Assembly: GCF_001654495.1 (NCBI RefSeq)
Contig: NZ_CP015849.1
Span: 2,308,501-2,372,500 of the forward strand
Length of the DNA: 64,000 nt
Source: Streptomyces sp. SAT1
GTDB lineage: Bacteria > Actinomycetota > Actinomycetes > Streptomycetales > Streptomycetaceae
Direction: 5' to 3'
Every line of letters begins with the position of its first letter. The stretch's first letter is position 1. This document shows, in pieces, positions 61,078-64,000 of this stretch. The translations under genes and the position numbers were made by a program. Below the pieces are notes generated by a model. It was not told the origin of the DNA, did no database searches, and worked only from the letters and a program-made list of their open reading frames with translations.

Positions 61078-64000
61078 TCACCTGTTCCCGGCGTAGACGG
61101 TCTGGATCAGCCGGTTCGGCTCGCCCCTGCGCACCAGCACGCCGCGGCCGGGCGGCTGCTGGCTCGCGTACACGCCGGGGAAGAGCTGGCCCTCGCTGCG
61201 GTCGCCGGACATCACCAGCGCCGTGGAGCCGGATTCGCGCAGCCCCTGGAGCAGCGGTTCGTACAGGCCGCGCGAGGCGCCCGCGACCCGGCGGGTGAGG
61301 ACGAAGTGCAGGCCGATGTCGACGGCGGAGGGGATGTACGGCACGAAGGGGGCGAGCGGCTGCTGTCCCGCGGTGGTCAGGACGTCGTAGTCGTCGACGA
61401 GGATGACGATGCGCGGGCCCGAGCCCCAGCTGCCGGGCTCCAGGTCGGCGGGGTCGGCGCTCTCGTCGGGCAGCCGCTTGTCCAGTTCGCCCGCGATGCC
61501 CTGGGCCAGCGCACCGGCCAGCTTGGCGTTGTAGGCGTAGCCGCCGCGGTACTCCTCGGGGACGGCGCCGCGCAGTCCGCGGCGCGGGTCGAAGACGCCG
61601 AAGACCAGCTCGTCGTCGCCGTAGCGTTCGATCAGGCCCTCGACGACCACCTTGAGCAGGTTGGTCTTGCCGCACTCGCTGTCGCCCATGATCATCAGGT
61701 GCTGGTCGTGCGCGAACAGGTCCAGCGGGACGGGCGCCAGCTTCGTCTGGTCCAGGCCGATGGGCACCCGGCGCGGCTCGGCGGCCGGGCCGGGCAGCAG
61801 CTGCGGTTCCAGCAGGTGCGGCAGCACCCGGACGGGCTGGGCGACCTCGCCGGTCCAGGTGGCGCGGACGGTACGGGCCGTGCGCTCCAGGACGGCGCCG
61901 AGTTCGGCTCTGTCGCCGAGGCCGTCGGTGCGGGGCAGCGCGACCTGTGCGAAGAGCTTGCCGTCGGTGAGGACGCGGCCCTTCTCCTCCGGGGAGAGGG
62001 TCTCGGCGAGCTTGCGGTCGATGCTGGACTCGGTGGGGTCGTTCAGCCGCAGTTCGACGCGGGTGCCGAACTGGGACTGGGTGGCGATCCGCACGTCGTT
62101 CCAGCGCAGCATGCCCGCGACCACGTGGATGCCGTAGCCGCTGCCGCGCTTGAGGATGTCGACGACCGCGTCGTCCAGGTCCTCGAAGTCGTCGCGCAGC
62201 GCGCCGAAGCCGTCGATGAGCAGCACGATCTCGGTGGACGCCAGCTCGGGCAGCCGGCCCGCGGCGCGCAGGGTGCGCAGCTGCTCCAGGGAGTCGATGT
62301 TGTGGACGCGGAACAGTTCCTCGCGCTGGTCGAGCATGCCGCGCACCGAGTCGATGGTGCGGGCGGCGCGCTCGCGGTCGGCGCGGCCGGCGACACCGCC
62401 GACGTGCGGCAGTCCGGCCAGCGCCTGGAGGCCGCCGCCGACCAGGTCGAGGCCGTAGACGCCGACCTCCTGCGGGGTGTGGGTGAGCGCCAGGGACAGG
62501 GCGAGGGTGCGCAGCAGGGTGGTCTTGCCGGACTGGGGGCCGCCGATGACGGCGGCGTGGCCGCCCGCGACGGTGAGGTCCAGGTACCACTGGCCCTGCC
62601 ACTGCTTGGTCGGGTCGTCCAGGAGGCCGAGCGGCACCCGGAGCGGCCCGCGCCGCCCGGCGAGCTGCATGCCGCGCGCGCCCACCTCGACGGGTCCGGC
62701 GACCTGGTCGAGGGCGACGGCGTCGGGCAGCGGGGGCAGCCAGATCCGGCGTACGGTGCGGGCCCCGGCGTCCTCGATCTGCTGGACCAGGACGCCCATC
62801 TCGGTGGGTCCGGTCTCGCGGCGCCGCATCTGCGGTTCCTCGGCCCCGGCGGACTCGTCCTGGCCGAGGGTGTTGTACGCCGCGTACTCCAGGGCCAGCG
62901 GCCCGGTGTCCTCGGTCTCGCGCTCCACCGGGCCGCGGTAGGCGCCGGACACATAGCTCGCCTTGAACCGCTCGTAGTGGCTGGTGTCGACCTTGAGGTA
63001 GCCGAAGCCGGGCAGCGGGGGCAGGTGGAAGGCGTCGGTGGTGTCCAGGACCGTACGGGACTCGTCGGCGGAGAAGGTGCGCAGGCCGAGCCGGTAGGAC
63101 AGATAGGTGTCCAGGCCCTTGAGCTTGCCGCCCTCGATGCGCTGGCTGGACAGCAGCAGGTGCACACCGATGGACCGGCCGATCCGGCCGATGGACAGGA
63201 ACAGGTCGATGAAGTCGGGCTTGGCGGTGAGGAGTTCGCCGAACTCGTCGATGACGACGAACAGGTGCGGCAGCGGTTCGAGGTCGGGGCGCTTCTCGGC
63301 GCGCAGGGCGGCGTAGTGCCCGATGTCGGCGACGTTCCCGGCGTCCTTGAGGACCTGCTGGCGGCGCTTGACCTCACCGGCGAGGGAGGCGTGGACGCGT
63401 TCGACGAGGCCGGCCTGGTTCTCCAGGTTGGTGATGACCCCGGCGACGTGCGGCAGGTCGGCGAACGGGGCGAAGGTCGCGCCGCCCTTGTAGTCGACGA
63501 GGACGAGCGCGAGGTCGTCCGGCGGGTGGGTGGCGACCAGGGCGAGCACCAGGGTGCGCAGCAGCTCGGACTTGCCGGAGCCGGTGGCGCCGACGCACAG
63601 CCCGTGCGGGCCCATGCCCAGCTCGGAGGATTCCTTGAGGTCGAGCAGGACCGGCTCGTGGGCGTCGCTGACGCCGATCGGGACGCGCAGGAAGGCGCGT
63701 TCGCCGCGCGGCGCCCACAGCCGGTCCAGGTCGAGGCGGGCGACGTCGTCGATGCCGAGGAGTTCGGCGAAGTCGACGGGCCCGGTCAGCGGGGCGTCGA
63801 CCATGGACTCGGCGGACAGCCTCAGCGGGGCGAGCATCCGGGCCAGGCCCTCGGCGAAGGGCACGCCGACCTCGTCGACGGTGCCGTGGGCGCTGATTGG
63901 TTCGGCCTCGCGCAGGTCCTCGATGAGGACGCGGTCCCCGTCGACGGTGATGCGCACGCCGACGCTGCCGGGCTCCTGGACGCGTTCGTCGAGCAGGTGC
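61078..64000 (-). CDS. eccC: Type VII secretion FtsK/SpoIIIE ATPase EccC (5' end beyond window)
   Basis: 974 codons of a longer gene; the frame stays open to the right edge, and full EccC is about 1300 residues with two N-terminal membrane spans. Three ATPase domains are visible: Walker A 'GATGSGKS' with Walker B 'LFVVIDEF' in the first, 'GGPQSGKT' with 'VLLIDGFG' in the second and 'GDSECGKT' with 'IVILVDDYD' in the third. Only the first keeps the normal Asp-Glu of Walker B, which agrees with EccC biology where the first domain hydrolyses ATP and the others bind substrate. It drives export of WXG100/ESX proteins. Confidence 0.93.
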   Translation of the reverse strand, partial: HLLDERVQEPGSVGVRITVDGDRVLIEDLREAEPISAHGTVDEVGVPFAEGLARMLAPLRLSAESMVDAPLTGPVDFAELLGIDDVARLDLDRLWAPRGERAFLRVPIGVSDAHEPVLLDLKESSELGMGPHGLCVGATGSGKSELLRTLVLALVATHPPDDLALVLVDYKGGATFAPFADLPHVAGVITNLENQAGLVERVHASLAGEVKRRQQVLKDAGNVADIGHYAALRAEKRPDLEPLPHLFVVIDEFGELLTAKPDFIDLFLSIGRIGRSIGVHLLLSSQRIEGGKLKGLDTYLSYRLGLRTFSADESRTVLDTTDAFHLPPLPGFGYLKVDTSHYERFKASYVSGAYRGPVERETEDTGPLALEYAAYNTLGQDESAGAEEPQMRRRETGPTEMGVLVQQIEDAGARTVRRIWLPPLPDAVALDQVAGPVEVGARGMQLAGRRGPLRVPLGLLDDPTKQWQGQWYLDLTVAGGHAAVIGGPQSGKTTLLRTLALSLALTHTPQEVGVYGLDLVGGGLQALAGLPHVGGVAGRADRERAARTIDSVRGMLDQREELFRVHNIDSLEQLRTLRAAGRLPELASTEIVLLIDGFGALRDDFEDLDDAVVDILKRGSGYGIHVVAGMLRWNDVRIATQSQFGTRVELRLNDPTESSIDRKLAETLSPEEKGRVLTDGKLFAQVALPRTDGLGDRAELGAVLERTARTVRATWTGEVAQPVRVLPHLLEPQLLPGPAAEPRRVPIGLDQTKLAPVPLDLFAHDQHLMIMGDSECGKTNLLKVVVEGLIERYGDDELVFGVFDPRRGLRGAVPEEYRGGYAYNAKLAGALAQGIAGELDKRLPDESADPADLEPGSWGSGPRIVILVDDYDVLTTAGQQPLAPFVPYIPSAVDIGLHFVLTRRVAGASRGLYEPLLQGLRESGSTALVMSGDRSEGQLFPGVYASQQPPGRGVLVRRGEPNRLIQTVYAGNR

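Overview
The window is a very GC-rich chromosomal segment of an actinomycete, almost certainly Streptomyces. Codon third positions are nearly all G or C, GTG starts are common, terminators are long GC hairpins without U-tracts, and the gene order (rsfS, LytR-like, nadD, proA, proB, obg, rpmA, rplU, rne, rodA, mrdA, mreDCB, ndk, folC, valS, clpX, clpP, clpP, tig) is the conserved order I know from Streptomyces. Most genes are on the minus strand, so several operons read from high to low coordinates.

Region by region. 1-5.1 kb: two tandem small zinc-ribbon genes, tRNA-Ala, a histidine phosphatase, rsfS, a large LytR/CpsA/Psr-like membrane protein, nadD and two very small membrane proteins. 5.2-8.3 kb: an M48 metalloprotease, then two membrane proteins that share an N-terminal 'VVFDE.FVRAA' motif. 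8.3-12 kb: proA, an unidentified gene and proB. 12.1-15.9 kb: a TagF-like polyol-phosphate polymerase with membrane segments and a Bcs1-like bifunctional CDP-ribitol synthase. 16-18.2 kb: obg, rpmA, rplU. 18.8-28.4 kb: a cell-surface glycan cluster with WbpD-, WbpA-, WbpB- and WbpE-type enzymes (the route to UDP-2,3-diacetamido-2,3-dideoxyuronic acid), two GT4 glycosyltransferases and one TarS-like GT2 glycosyltransferase. 28.8-39 kb: RNase E/G with huge repetitive extensions, a DUF2344 protein and its radical-SAM partner separated by a secreted EEP nuclease, and a CYTH-CHAD protein. 39-46.6 kb: the cell-shape cluster (rodA, PBP2, mreD, mreC, mreB), ndk and a DUF4233 protein. 46.6-51.1 kb: folC and valS. 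51.2-56.8 kb: a Pro/Gln-rich membrane protein, clpX, two clpP genes and tig. 57-64 kb: tRNA-Pro and tRNA-Gly (both with encoded CCA), a small membrane protein, an acyltransferase-3 membrane protein, a DUF6177-like protein and the 3' part of a type VII secretion ATPase gene (eccC) that runs off the right edge.

The most interesting theme is wall glycopolymer synthesis. CDP-ribitol synthesis, a TagF/TarL-type polymerase, a TarS-like wall-teichoic-acid glycosyltransferase and a diacetamidouronic-acid sugar-nucleotide pathway all lie within about 16 kb, next to the mre/rodA/PBP2 elongation and spore-wall genes. My working hypothesis is a poly(ribitol phosphate)-type wall polymer decorated with, or linked to, a diacetamido uronic acid. 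The roles of single enzymes rest on family resemblance; the combined polymer is inference.
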